Shown here: in pieces, positions 26,869-36,937 of the stretch
Position numbering within the stretch: the first letter of the stretch is position 1
Layout: every line of letters begins with the position of its first letter
NCBI GenBank assembly: GCA_937995835.1
Contig: CALKIV010000081.1
Coordinates: 57,394-121,393 of the forward strand
Length of the DNA: 64,000 nucleotides
Origin: an uncultured Dysgonomonas sp.
GTDB lineage: Bacteria > Bacteroidota > Bacteroidia > Bacteroidales > Dysgonomonadaceae
Direction: 5' to 3'
Made by a program: the position numbers and the translations under genes
The notes under the pieces: model-generated
The model's database searches: none
The model's input: the letters and a program-made list of their open reading frames with translations, nothing else
What the model was told of the DNA's origin: nothing

Positions 26869-28995
26869 ATGAAAAATAAAATATACATATTATTATTAGC
26901 TTTCTTTACGGTGGCTCTCTATTCATGTAGCGATGATGATAAAATAGAAGGACAGGAAGACAACTTAGAGAGAGAATTTATGACAATGTTTCGGTATGAA
27001 CGAAATACAGGTCTAACAAGTGATCCGTACTCTTGTCAAGTAGTTAATACGAATGATATCCAACTTTATTGGTACGGAGTGGATAATGCAGCAGGGTATC
27101 ATATTCAAATGAAATTTCAAACTCGTGGTTGGGATACCCCAGGAGGCATTCTACTAGATACGATTGTAGGACCAGAAGTATTAAAGATGAAAATTGAAGA
27201 TTTGCAATATAATACTGTTTATAGTTTTGCAATCAGAACACTTTCAACTAAAGGAGAAGCTTATCATTCTAAATGGTATGGTCATGGAGATGGAGCCCAT
27301 CCGAATGATTATATGAATATACAAACACTGGCTCGTTACGCAGTACCTGATGTTTTGGCTGTGGATCATGTGACTAAATCTTCATTTCGAATTGTATTTG
27401 ATTTAACTTTTGATGAAAACTTTGCAGAACACTTTGAAAGTGAAAATGGAAAATATGTGATGGATGAAATTAAAGTTGAACCATCTTTTGAAAATAAAGA
27501 TTTACCATCCCAGACTTTTAAACTGACAGAAGCTGATAAAGAAAGAGGATATATCAATGTGGAGGGCTTGACAGAGAACACAGTATATATTGTTAATGGA
27601 TTAAACAATAGAGTCGTTCGTTATTGGGATCGTCTCTATAACACCAGTATGGTACGTATGAAAGGCGATGTGGGAGAACCAATCCTTATTGAGCATTTTT
27701 GTAATCCTACAGATACATTCCCTGCTTCTCAAACATATAATGCATCACGTATGGATACCATTTTGCAAAATTATATGGCTGACAATACGCTAGCTGAAGG
27801 TACAACGTTCTTGCTTGAAGGAGGTAAGACTTATTATATGCAAAACACCATCACCATGTCAAAGGGCTTTACGCTGAAAAGTAATAATCCTAATAAGAAT
27901 GCAATTATTTTGATGGGAATTGGTAAAGATGCAAATGATAATCCTCGTAGTTGCAACTTCTCTTTTGGGCGTAATCCCGAAGCAGGAGAAATGGGAGGTA
28001 TAAATGTACAGTCTATTGTGTTTGACGGTATCGACTTTGATGCACCGGAAGTCTTCCATTATGGAAATCGACCAAGTGGAAGTGTGGGTACTGGGAACTA
28101 CTTTATTAATCAGTATTCAGGAGCAATGCCATTCTCTTTAGAATCTTTCGAAGTGAAAAACTGTACTTTCCAACGAATGATTCGTGGGTGGATACGATTC
28201 CAAGGACCAAACCGTAAGATTATTCAAAAGTTTATCATTGACAACTGTTTATTCTACAGCTGTGGTTATTATGACAACAATGGTCGAGGTTATGCATGGG
28301 TGCATGGGGATAGCAATAATGCTAATACAAATATTTATAATGACTTCAGTATGACTAATTGTACATTTGTCGATAGTCCTCGTCATGCTTTATTGTCTGA
28401 AAATGGTAATCTGCCTTGGCCAAGTGGTATAAAATGGCATATTAGAGTCGAAAATAATACATTCCTAAATTTTAGTACTCGTACTAATGGACGTTTATTG
28501 TTTGAAATGAGATACTTGCCAAGTAATAGTACTATTATATGTAAGAAAAACCTCTTTGTGCAGACGAAGCAAGAAGGAGATGCAAGGACAATGTATCTAG
28601 CAGGTATGGATGTGAGAAGATATAACGGTTTGTCTTTTGATATTCAGCAAAATTATTCAACAAATACTAATTTATCTAACGGCCAAATATTCTCCACAGC
28701 AGCTTTTAGTGCTACATCAAATAGCGCCGGTGTCAATGGCGGAACATTGAACCTTTTAGGGAAAGAGGAGTTAGTTGTTCATCTAGGCTCATCTGTATCT
28801 GGAGCAACAGATAAGGGAATTTCTCCTACCGAACTGATGGTGGCCCCTAATGCAAAAGCTAAAAATGGAGAGCCAAACATGCATGAATATAATCTTGATG
28901 GTTTGTATTATAAAAATACTTCAGCTGTTAAGAATCATGAAATATTCAAACTGGGAATTGGTGACCCTAGATGGCGAAAGAATGTTACTCCATAA
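26869..28995 (+). CDS. Surface lipoprotein with fibronectin-like repeats and beta-helix (DUF4957/DUF5123-like)
   Basis: The protein has 708 residues and a lipoprotein signal (LYSC, Cys20). Two fibronectin-type-III-like regions occupy about 40-255 (for example VNTNDIQLYWYGVDNAAGY). From about 270 a right-handed beta-helix like that of pectin-active proteins runs to the end (TFLLEGGKTYYMQNTITM, FIIDNCLFYSCGYY, MTNCTFVDSPRHALL, VENNTFLNF). I recognise it as the DUF4957/DUF5123 type found as the third gene of pectin utilisation operons; it is more likely a surface glycan-binding protein than a lyase, as no lyase signature is clear. It ends the susCD operon, followed by a strong terminator. Confidence 0.8.
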   Translation: MKNKIYILLLAFFTVALYSCSDDDKIEGQEDNLEREFMTMFRYERNTGLTSDPYSCQVVNTNDIQLYWYGVDNAAGYHIQMKFQTRGWDTPGGILLDTIVGPEVLKMKIEDLQYNTVYSFAIRTLSTKGEAYHSKWYGHGDGAHPNDYMNIQTLARYAVPDVLAVDHVTKSSFRIVFDLTFDENFAEHFESENGKYVMDEIKVEPSFENKDLPSQTFKLTEADKERGYINVEGLTENTVYIVNGLNNRVVRYWDRLYNTSMVRMKGDVGEPILIEHFCNPTDTFPASQTYNASRMDTILQNYMADNTLAEGTTFLLEGGKTYYMQNTITMSKGFTLKSNNPNKNAIILMGIGKDANDNPRSCNFSFGRNPEAGEMGGINVQSIVFDGIDFDAPEVFHYGNRPSGSVGTGNYFINQYSGAMPFSLESFEVKNCTFQRMIRGWIRFQGPNRKIIQKFIIDNCLFYSCGYYDNNGRGYAWVHGDSNNANTNIYNDFSMTNCTFVDSPRHALLSENGNLPWPSGIKWHIRVENNTFLNFSTRTNGRLLFEMRYLPSNSTIICKKNLFVQTKQEGDARTMYLAGMDVRRYNGLSFDIQQNYSTNTNLSNGQIFSTAAFSATSNSAGVNGGTLNLLGKEELVVHLGSSVSGATDKGISPTELMVAPNAKAKNGEPNMHEYNLDGLYYKNTSAVKNHEIFKLGIGDPRWRKNVTP

Positions 28996-29058
28996 GGAAT
29001 AAGGCTAAAGTTTGAAAGTCAATAGGATATAATCCTTACAGCTTTAAGCTTATAATGT

Positions 29059-29096
29059 GAAACATCCAGTGAATAACTTTATTTACTGGATGTTTC
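29059..29096 (+). terminator. Intrinsic terminator of the susC-susD-DUF4957-type operon
   Basis: The stem GAAACATCCAGTGAATA pairs with its near-perfect complement (17 bp, one G-U) around a 4-base loop, followed by TTTTTTTT. It lies 64 bases after the stop. Confidence 0.85.
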
Positions 29097-29225
29097 TTTT
29101 TTTAGCCGTTTGATCTGTCAAGATTGAGCCTGCGCACTTGTTGATCGAAGGTATTAATAGAATCGAATTTTGTGTATTGCTATTGCTAACTCTTTTATAG
29201 ATAATTAAATACCATTTGATATGGT

Positions 29226-32200
29226 TTAAACTTGTATATCACTTTCATCTTCAGTAAACTGATTACGATATTCAGTTGGGGTGACACCATACATTTTTTT
29301 GAAGCATTGCGTAAAGTATTTACGATCAGAGAAGCCTGTCATATAAGTAATTTCTTTTATTCTATATTCCTTATGTTTTAATAGCTGTGCTGATTGCTTA
29401 ATCCGTGTTTCTCTTACAAATTGGACAGGAGATAGACCCGTGAGACTTTTAACTTTATTGAAAAAGACCCTACGGCTGAATATTGTTTTAGAAACAAGTT
29501 CGTCAATGGATAGGTCACTATTATCTATATTCTCGATAATGTTGTTTTGTAATTCTTTGAGAAATAGTTCGTCTTCTGAGGTTATTTTGTGGCTGTTTAT
29601 AACTTGGTCTATATCATCAGGCAGAGTTTCGGAGTTATTTCCCAGAATGTAGTTTGTGAATTGTTTTCGTTGTTCTATAATATTGTCAATCTTGGCCTTT
29701 AATAGCATCACATTGAAAGGCTTGGTTATATAGTCATCAGCTCCCAACGTAATTCCTTCCAAACGGTCATTCATGTTTGTTTTTGCCGTAAGCAAGATAA
29801 ATGGAATATGGCTAGTCTCCTGGTTGTTTCTGATTTTTTTAAGGAATTCAATACCAGTCATTTCAGGCATCATAATGTCGCTTAGTATGAAATTAGGCAT
29901 TTTTTTGATAGTTAATGCGTAGCCTTCTTGACCATTTTTAGCCTCTATGACAGAGTAGTGAGGAGAGAGGATCGATTTTATGAAGTTGCGCAAATCAGAA
30001 TCATCTTCGACCACTAAAATCGTGAGGGACTCGTCTATTTGTTCTTCTGTCGTATGCTGTTGTTCTATGAGGGGTGATTCTTCTTGTTCTAGGGTGATGC
30101 CTTTCTCTATGTTAATGATTTCAACATCCTTATCGTTCGAGAAATGGGCTAATCCTATCTGAAAAAGAATGGTAAAGGTTGTTCCTTTACTAATATCACT
30201 TTCGACATTTATTCTAGCATGGTGCTTGTCAACTACTTCTTTAACAATCGAAAGTCCGATTCCTGTACTCGGCTTGCTTTTATCCGAGTTGAAAGATGCA
30301 AAACGCGTGAAGAGTTTGTTCAGAATCTCTTTTGTCATACCACTTCCTTGGTCTTTCACTTCGAGCCCTACAGTAGATTTATCCTTCTTAAATATGCGAA
30401 TTTCAATCTTTTCCCCTTTTGAGGTATGTTTAATTGAATTGGATACAAGGTTGAATATGAGCTTTTCAAAGCTGTCAGTGTCCACCCATATCTTAGTTGC
30501 TTCTGCCTGATTGGTGATATTGAACACAATTCCTCTATTTTCCGCTTCTTTTGCTAGATTCTCGCATATTTCTTCGATAAGTTGACCGATAGCTACTTTC
30601 TTTACTTTTAACTTTTGTTTCTGTATTTTTCTGAAATCAAGAATTTGATTTACCATTTTTAACATACGGTTGGCATTTTTCAACATCAAATAGAACTGAG
30701 GTTTCATCTCTTCATAAGTTTTTCTCTCTTCCAAGATATTTTCTAGTGGCGATACAATCATGGTCAAAGGGGTACGTATTTCATGAGAAATGTCAGTGAA
30801 GAAGCGAGTTCTCATTTCCGACTGTTCGTGTTCGAGTAGCACTTTATCTCGCATGCGGTAAAATACAAAAAGCGAGCGAAGAATTACGAATAGAAACAGT
30901 AAAATCAGTACTATATATATAAAATATGCCCAGCTAGTTTGCCAAAAAACAGGTTTGACTGTGATATACAATGACCGTTCGTTATTTGCCCATGAGCCGT
31001 CACTATTGGTTGATTTAACTCTGAAAGTATAATCGCCCGGAGGAATTTTTGTATAGTTGACAACCCGTTGATTCTTATTGTAAACCCACTCCTTGTCAAT
31101 GCCCTCTAATAAATAAGCATAACTTATTGCTTTAGGATCAGTTAGATCTAGAGCCGCAAATTCGATACTAAATACATTTTCGTTATGCTTCAAAGTTATT
31201 TTATCCAAATCGTCAATTTTAGCTCCCAGTGGATAGTTGTTTGCTGCTCTAAATTGAATAAGTGCCAGATATGGATTGTAGTTGTTTTTCGAAATGTTTT
31301 CAGGAAAGAACGAGATTGTTCCAGTGGTGGTTCCCATAATAATTTCTCCATCTGAACTAAGCAATGGAAGTGCTTCAGAAAAAAAATGCTTGTTTAATAT
31401 TCTGCTTGCATCATTGAATTGCTCAAAGGATTCCTCTTTGGGGTTTAGCCTCATGAGATTTCCTTCGTTGTTTATCCATATGTTACTATTATTGTCTTCA
31501 ATAATGGACAGAATGATATCTGAGTTTAGTCCAGTACTAGCGTCGTATGTTTTGAATTCTAATGGAAATCCTTCTTCGTCAAATTTTGTTACGCGACTTA
31601 AACCTCCACCGAAAGTAGCAATGAAAACATCGTTATCCTTTGTGATATATATGTCATGTATATCATTAGCCATCAGGTTATTATTGGTTTTGTGGGTTTT
31701 GGTATATATTTTATAGTCGATTTGATTAGTGGTATCGAACTCTAAAGAATATACGATCAAGCCATGCGTAGTACCAACATATATTTTGTTGTTGTAACTA
31801 TTGATCGAACGAACTTGGTGTCCCTTCTTCATGGGATAATTACTAAGGGTATTTTGATAATGAATGAATTGTTTGTTCGCCTTATCAAAAAGATTGATAC
31901 CTCCACCATAGGTACCAATCCATATTTGTCCTTTACGATCTCTATGAATGGAGTAAACTCGATCATCATTTAAGCTATTGATATTGGAGGGTGAGTGCTT
32001 ATGTTGCGTAATCTTGTATGAGCCACTATTAGGCTCTAATATATAAATGCCATGTCCTTTCGTTCCGATCCATATATAGTTGTTATCGTCTTGATGAAAC
32101 GTATAGGCGGTAGCATTTATTGGTTCACTTGATTTAGAAATACTGCCGTCTGTACACAAATAGCCTTTGAAATTCTTTTTATAGTCGTACACCAAGATTA

Positions 32201-33593
32201 GATTATCCTTACTTGCCAACCAGATGTTCTTCTCTTTATCCTGAAATATGGCTCTAATCTCATTTTTGACAAGTGGGAGATGATTTTTGTTGAAGTCATT
32301 GGATCGAAACATTTCGTTTTCAAAAACAACTTTTTCCACTCCACCACTTCTAGTGCTCAACCATAAATTACCTTGCTGGTCAACAAACATGTCATGTAGT
32401 TTGTCTGAGAATTTATAATTTGGTGATTCAGGGTCATTGTAGAAAGGAAGTAGTCTATCGGTTACTTTGTCATAATAAGAGAGTCCACCTTTTTCAGGGT
32501 GAATCCAAATACGTCCTGACTTGTCTTCAACAATAGCAAAATTAGGACCAAATTTATCTTCTTTTTTTCTTGCATCCTTAAGGTCATAATAGGTTAATTG
32601 ATTGTTTATGGTATTAAACCTAGCTACACCTGGACAATTCATTTCTAGCCATATATTATTAGTCTTATCTACGAAGCAAGAAACCATTGTATTAGTAGGC
32701 ATCTCCTTTAACAGTGTTTTATTATATTTTTTGATTGAAGTTCTCCCAGTGTCGCAAATCAGAAATCCATCGTGCGAAGACAAAATAACAAGTAGATTCT
32801 CATACAATTTCTTAATGGAGACGATCTTTGAATCAATACCTGTATCGAAAGCTTCAAAACGATTTGTGTCTTTGTTATAGCACCAGATACGTCCTTCATT
32901 TGTCCCAAACCATATTTCATTCTCCGTTTCATATGCACAATAAAAGCTATTCCTTTCCATCTGATTATTAGCAAAGAATACTATATTCTCGTTTTCTGAA
33001 ACTGTTTTTACCAATCCATTTTTAGTCAGCAACCATGAATTACCTTCAGCATCTTCATGGACAGTGTATATATAGTTCGACTTTAGCGTATTGTTATCTA
33101 TATTGAAGTGAAAGGTTTTATTTGTTGTATCAGAAATACAAACTGCGCCTGTATCCTCAGAAATTAACCAAACTTTTCCCGATCGCATTGGAAGGACTTT
33201 CGAGGTCGAGAAAGGATTGTTTACCAAATGAAATTCAGCAACATATTTTTCTTTTTTGGGGTCGAAACGGAAGGTCTCTCTCCCGTATGTATGCACCCAG
33301 ATATGACCATATGCATCCTCACATATATTGTCTATGCGATTGCTCCTCATAAAAATAGAATCATCTTGAGATGATTTGTAGGTAATGAAATTATAACCGT
33401 TGAATTTGCACAGCCCATCCCATGTGGCAAACCACATAAATCCCTTTTTGTCTTGAATAATATTCATTATTGTACGTTCGGGCAATCCATCAGCTAACCC
33501 GTAATGCTCAATATGCGATTTGGGTTGACTATAAAAATAACAGGAGAAAGTTAAACAAATGGTAATGGTGATAAAAAGGTTTTTCATCTTCAT
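29226..33593 (-). CDS. Hybrid two-component system sensor/regulator (HTCS), second copy
   Basis: The protein has 1455 residues from ATG 33593 (a GTG at 33605 and an ATG at 33587 are alternatives). A signal sequence (MKNLFITITICLTFSCYFY) is followed by two Reg_prop propellers (KGFMWFATWDGLCKF, GQIWIGTYGGGINLF), a Y_Y_Y domain and one membrane segment near 885-905. Then come HisKA with H937 in DISHEIRTP, HATPase_c (KDQGSGMTKE, GIGLSIV), a receiver with D1239 in LSDIMMPEM, and an AraC-type HTH. Its target is uncertain: the 3' end faces the pectin susCD operon, the 5' end faces GH95, and the DUF4859 susCD operon to the right has no regulator of its own. A GGGGTAAAT motif lies in its upstream region. 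Confidence 0.92.
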   Translation of the reverse strand: MKMKNLFITITICLTFSCYFYSQPKSHIEHYGLADGLPERTIMNIIQDKKGFMWFATWDGLCKFNGYNFITYKSSQDDSIFMRSNRIDNICEDAYGHIWVHTYGRETFRFDPKKEKYVAEFHLVNNPFSTSKVLPMRSGKVWLISEDTGAVCISDTTNKTFHFNIDNNTLKSNYIYTVHEDAEGNSWLLTKNGLVKTVSENENIVFFANNQMERNSFYCAYETENEIWFGTNEGRIWCYNKDTNRFEAFDTGIDSKIVSIKKLYENLLVILSSHDGFLICDTGRTSIKKYNKTLLKEMPTNTMVSCFVDKTNNIWLEMNCPGVARFNTINNQLTYYDLKDARKKEDKFGPNFAIVEDKSGRIWIHPEKGGLSYYDKVTDRLLPFYNDPESPNYKFSDKLHDMFVDQQGNLWLSTRSGGVEKVVFENEMFRSNDFNKNHLPLVKNEIRAIFQDKEKNIWLASKDNLILVYDYKKNFKGYLCTDGSISKSSEPINATAYTFHQDDNNYIWIGTKGHGIYILEPNSGSYKITQHKHSPSNINSLNDDRVYSIHRDRKGQIWIGTYGGGINLFDKANKQFIHYQNTLSNYPMKKGHQVRSINSYNNKIYVGTTHGLIVYSLEFDTTNQIDYKIYTKTHKTNNNLMANDIHDIYITKDNDVFIATFGGGLSRVTKFDEEGFPLEFKTYDASTGLNSDIILSIIEDNNSNIWINNEGNLMRLNPKEESFEQFNDASRILNKHFFSEALPLLSSDGEIIMGTTTGTISFFPENISKNNYNPYLALIQFRAANNYPLGAKIDDLDKITLKHNENVFSIEFAALDLTDPKAISYAYLLEGIDKEWVYNKNQRVVNYTKIPPGDYTFRVKSTNSDGSWANNERSLYITVKPVFWQTSWAYFIYIVLILLFLFVILRSLFVFYRMRDKVLLEHEQSEMRTRFFTDISHEIRTPLTMIVSPLENILEERKTYEEMKPQFYLMLKNANRMLKMVNQILDFRKIQKQKLKVKKVAIGQLIEEICENLAKEAENRGIVFNITNQAEATKIWVDTDSFEKLIFNLVSNSIKHTSKGEKIEIRIFKKDKSTVGLEVKDQGSGMTKEILNKLFTRFASFNSDKSKPSTGIGLSIVKEVVDKHHARINVESDISKGTTFTILFQIGLAHFSNDKDVEIINIEKGITLEQEESPLIEQQHTTEEQIDESLTILVVEDDSDLRNFIKSILSPHYSVIEAKNGQEGYALTIKKMPNFILSDIMMPEMTGIEFLKKIRNNQETSHIPFILLTAKTNMNDRLEGITLGADDYITKPFNVMLLKAKIDNIIEQRKQFTNYILGNNSETLPDDIDQVINSHKITSEDELFLKELQNNIIENIDNSDLSIDELVSKTIFSRRVFFNKVKSLTGLSPVQFVRETRIKQSAQLLKHKEYRIKEITYMTGFSDRKYFTQCFKKMYGVTPTEYRNQFTEDESDIQV

Positions 33594-34341
33594 GTTTTTG
33601 GACACAGTTATTAGAGAATGTTTACTTAGGTTAAATATACTATCTTTTTATCTGATAATTGAATTTAGTTATCTTTGTAAAAGATAGGTGGCTGAAATTT
33701 ATTTAGTTGATATCTAGTGTTTTATTGTTTTGTGACCAATTAGACCTACTATAAATACCAATTATTCATCACTTATTGTTGCTAGGGATAGACAATGTAG
33801 AAAAGTGAAAAATACAATTTATCACATAAAGAATATTTAATAGAACAACAACGTTTCTTATTATATGCAAATTTTCATTTCGCTTTTGATCTAGTCTCTT
33901 TGTATATCGAGTTGTTTATCAGTCTGGTATATTGATAGATGGAGATGGGTTCCATTTTGACACCTCTCAATTGCCAATATTTACCCCATAGTCATGCGGC
34001 TAAATCCTAATATTGTGATGTCAATCTAATAATAAAACTATTTAAAGCACCTAGTTATTTTAATGTCAGATGAGGATATTAATGCATCTCCACTGAATCT
34101 TTTTCTTTGAGCTTTCTTTATGTTACTATTATTTTGCAGCATGACATGTATCAATAGGGAACGATCAAAACACTTTCTATACATAAGTGCTTTGGCAGCA
34201 ACTTCGCCAAGCAATACTGTGAGTTCTCCGATATATTTTGAAAGAAACTAGCTAAATACAGCTATCAGTGAGTTAAGTCAGAATTAATTATATACTCACT
34301 ATAGGAGGTGCAAATCCCTGTAGTGCATAACCTGAAAGATC
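33594..34341 (+). promoter_or_regulatory. Divergent region between HTCS and GH95
   Basis: These 748 bases have no recognisable gene. A GGGGTAAAT motif (minus orientation, 33979-33987) matches the motif in the PL1/susC region. A TATCTTTG box (33670-33677, plus) fits the Bacteroidetes -7 consensus but lacks a good upstream TTTG and is 660 bases from GH95. Just before GH95, CACTATAGG (34297-34305) can pair with CCTGTAGTG (34317-34325, one G-U) and would partly mask the AGGAGG at 34303-34308. Confidence 0.35.
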
Positions 34342-36804
34342 ATGAAAAAGAAAATTATTTTATCAGTTTTTCTATTATTGTCTCTTTTTACAACAGCAAA
34401 TAATAATGACCTGAAATTGTGGTATGACATGCCTGCTAAGTTGTGGGTAGAAGCTCTTCCGTTAGGTAATGGACGTTTGGGGGCAATGGTATATGGAAAC
34501 CCTGTCAATGAAGAGATCCAATTAAATGAAGAGACCGTTTGGGGCGGTTCTCCCTACAATAATACGAATCCGAAAGCTAAAGATGGACTAGCAGAGATTC
34601 GTCATTTGATATTTCAAGGAAGAAATGCTGAAGCACAAGAATTGTGCGGTCCTAATATTATTTCGCCACAAGCATATGGAATGCCCTATCAGACTGTAGG
34701 TTCATTGCGACTAAATTTTGATGAGGTAGATCAGTATAGCAATTTTTACAGAGATTTGGATATTGAAAAAGCTGTTGCTAAAACAACCTTTTCGGCTAAT
34801 GGCGTAGATTATACACGTGAGATGATCACTTCATTTACAGATCAGCTGTTGATCATACGATTGACAGCATCAAAGAGTAATAAAATATCTTTTACAGCAA
34901 AATATACTACACCATATCAGGATGCCGTGAAGTCGGTTTCCAATAAAATGTTACAGTTGGATGCAAAAGCTTCAGACCATGAAGGTATTGAAGGCAAAGT
35001 GCGCTTTACATCGCTCGCTAAGATTGATAACAAAGGTGGGAAGCTGACAGTATTGTCAGATAGTACTATTAGTGTGACTAACGCAAATAGTGTGATGATA
35101 TATGTTTCGATCGGAACAAATTTCAAGAATTATAAGGATGTTTCGGGTGATTCTAAAAAAGCTGCAGAAGATTTTATGAAGAATGCTGGAAAAAAGAACT
35201 ATGAAAAATATCTGACAGATCATGTAAAATATTATAGCAAATATTTTAGTCGTGTTTCACTTGATTTAGGCACAAACCAACAATCTCTTAAAACGACAGA
35301 TGTTCGGGTGAAAGAGTTTGCTAAGAATTTTGATCCACAATTAGCTGCTCTCTACTTTCAGTTTGGGCGTTATCTGTTGATCTGTTCTTCACAACCAGGT
35401 GGACAGCCGGCCAACCTACAAGGTATTTGGAATTACCAATTACGTGCTCCTTGGGATGGAAAATATACAACAGATATCAATGTTGAGATGAATTATTGGC
35501 CTGCTGAGGTGACCAATCTGGCAGAGATGCATGAGCCTTTTCTACAACTAGTGAAGGATGTTGCCCAGACAGGAAAAGAGAGTGCAGCAATGTACGGATG
35601 TCGTGGTTGGACACTGCACCATAACACAGATATATGGCGCTCGACTGGTGCTGTGGATGGGCCTAACTATGGGGTATGGCCAACTTGTAATGCATGGTTC
35701 TGTCAGCATTTATGGGACAGGTATTTATTTTCGGGTGATAAAGATTACTTGCGCTCGGTATATCCTTTAATGAAAGAAGCTAGCAAATTTTATCTTGACT
35801 TCTTGATCAAAGAGCCTGAAAATGGTTGGTTAGTAGTTGCTCCATCTTATTCCCCTGAGAATGCACCGAATATAAATGGGAAACGCAGTTTTGTAATTAT
35901 TGCAGGTTGCACGATGGATAATCAGATGGTGTTCGATCTATTGTCAAATACCATACAAGCCGGTAAAATATTGGATGAAGACCCATCATTCGTCGCTTCA
36001 TTGCAAGCTACGGCAGATCAGCTGCCACCAATGCAGGTGGGGAGATGGGGACAATTGCAGGAGTGGATGCATGATTGGGATAATCCCAATGACCATCATC
36101 GCCATGTATCACATTTATGGGGATTGTATCCCGGTTATCAGATCACAAAATTCGAGAGTCCTGTGCTGTTCGAAGCCGCTAAACAGTCGCTAATTGGGCG
36201 AGGAGATGCCTCAACAGGCTGGTCGATGGGCTGGAAAGTGTGTTTGTGGGCACGTCTGTTGGATGGTAACCATGCATATAAGCTGATACAAGATCAGATA
36301 AAACCAACAATGGAAGAAAAAGGGCAAAATGGAGGGACTTATCCCAATCTGTTTGATGCACATCCTCCTTTTCAGATAGACGGAAACTTTGGATGCACGG
36401 CAGGTATCGCCGAAATGTTGGTGCAAAGCCACACTGGTGCAGTCCACTTGTTACCAGCACTTCCTGATGCATGGAAGAACGGAACGGTAAAAGGCTTGCG
36501 CTGTCGTGGAGGTTTTGAACTAGAAGAACTCACTTGGGAAAATGGAAAGATCAAAAAAGCAATTATTAAATCTATAATAGGAGGAAAGTTGCGTATTCGC
36601 AGTGCTGAAAAATTATCATTGGACAATCAAGCATTGGAAGAAGTAAAGCAAGCATCTAACAATGTTTTCTTTGAAACGCAAAAAATCAGGAAACCTCTCA
36701 TCGCAGCCAACGCTCCACTTAATACTAAAGATATGGATGACAAATCATACCTATTTGACATCGAGACAGAAAGAGGAGAAAGCTATGTTATAAGTATTAA
36801 GTGA
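34342..36804 (+). CDS. GH95 family alpha-L-fucosidase / alpha-L-galactosidase
   Basis: The protein has 820 residues and a signal peptide (MKKKIILSVFLLLSLFTTA). The N-terminal GH95 domain starts at LKLWYDMPAKLWVEALPLGN with LNEETVWGGSPY. The (alpha/alpha)6 barrel contains NLQGIWNYQLRAPWDGKYTT, and DINVEMNYWPAE lies at 378-389. DPNDHH-type and IDGNFGCTAGIAEMLVQSH motifs follow; the latter belongs to the conserved C-terminal part of the active site. GH95 enzymes are inverting and remove terminal alpha-L-fucose or alpha-L-galactose from xyloglucan, pectin or other glycans. As I recall the AfcA active site, a pair of Asn (N421 and N423) lies here; this protein reads D378-I-N380. The gene stands alone, ending at a hairpin shared with the convergent operon. 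Confidence 0.88.
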   Translation: MKKKIILSVFLLLSLFTTANNNDLKLWYDMPAKLWVEALPLGNGRLGAMVYGNPVNEEIQLNEETVWGGSPYNNTNPKAKDGLAEIRHLIFQGRNAEAQELCGPNIISPQAYGMPYQTVGSLRLNFDEVDQYSNFYRDLDIEKAVAKTTFSANGVDYTREMITSFTDQLLIIRLTASKSNKISFTAKYTTPYQDAVKSVSNKMLQLDAKASDHEGIEGKVRFTSLAKIDNKGGKLTVLSDSTISVTNANSVMIYVSIGTNFKNYKDVSGDSKKAAEDFMKNAGKKNYEKYLTDHVKYYSKYFSRVSLDLGTNQQSLKTTDVRVKEFAKNFDPQLAALYFQFGRYLLICSSQPGGQPANLQGIWNYQLRAPWDGKYTTDINVEMNYWPAEVTNLAEMHEPFLQLVKDVAQTGKESAAMYGCRGWTLHHNTDIWRSTGAVDGPNYGVWPTCNAWFCQHLWDRYLFSGDKDYLRSVYPLMKEASKFYLDFLIKEPENGWLVVAPSYSPENAPNINGKRSFVIIAGCTMDNQMVFDLLSNTIQAGKILDEDPSFVASLQATADQLPPMQVGRWGQLQEWMHDWDNPNDHHRHVSHLWGLYPGYQITKFESPVLFEAAKQSLIGRGDASTGWSMGWKVCLWARLLDGNHAYKLIQDQIKPTMEEKGQNGGTYPNLFDAHPPFQIDGNFGCTAGIAEMLVQSHTGAVHLLPALPDAWKNGTVKGLRCRGGFELEELTWENGKIKKAIIKSIIGGKLRIRSAEKLSLDNQALEEVKQASNNVFFETQKIRKPLIAANAPLNTKDMDDKSYLFDIETERGESYVISIK

Positions 36805-36865
36805 GACAAAAATGTATAATAAGGCGAGAAAATAATTATTTTTTTATTTTCCTTAAGTCATAATT

Positions 36866-36911
36866 AACCGCAAGATAGAATCAGAGTAATTTCTGATTCT
36901 ATCTTGCGGTT
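36866..36911. terminator. 20-bp perfect inverted repeat between convergent genes
   Basis: A perfect 20-bp stem begins AACCGCAAGATAG, with loop GTAATT (36886-36891), between the GH95 stop and the stop of the leftward HExxH gene. It can serve as a bidirectional terminator, although a T-run does not directly follow on either strand. Confidence 0.6.
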
Positions 36912-36937
36912 GAAGTATGAAAAATGATGAAAGTTAT

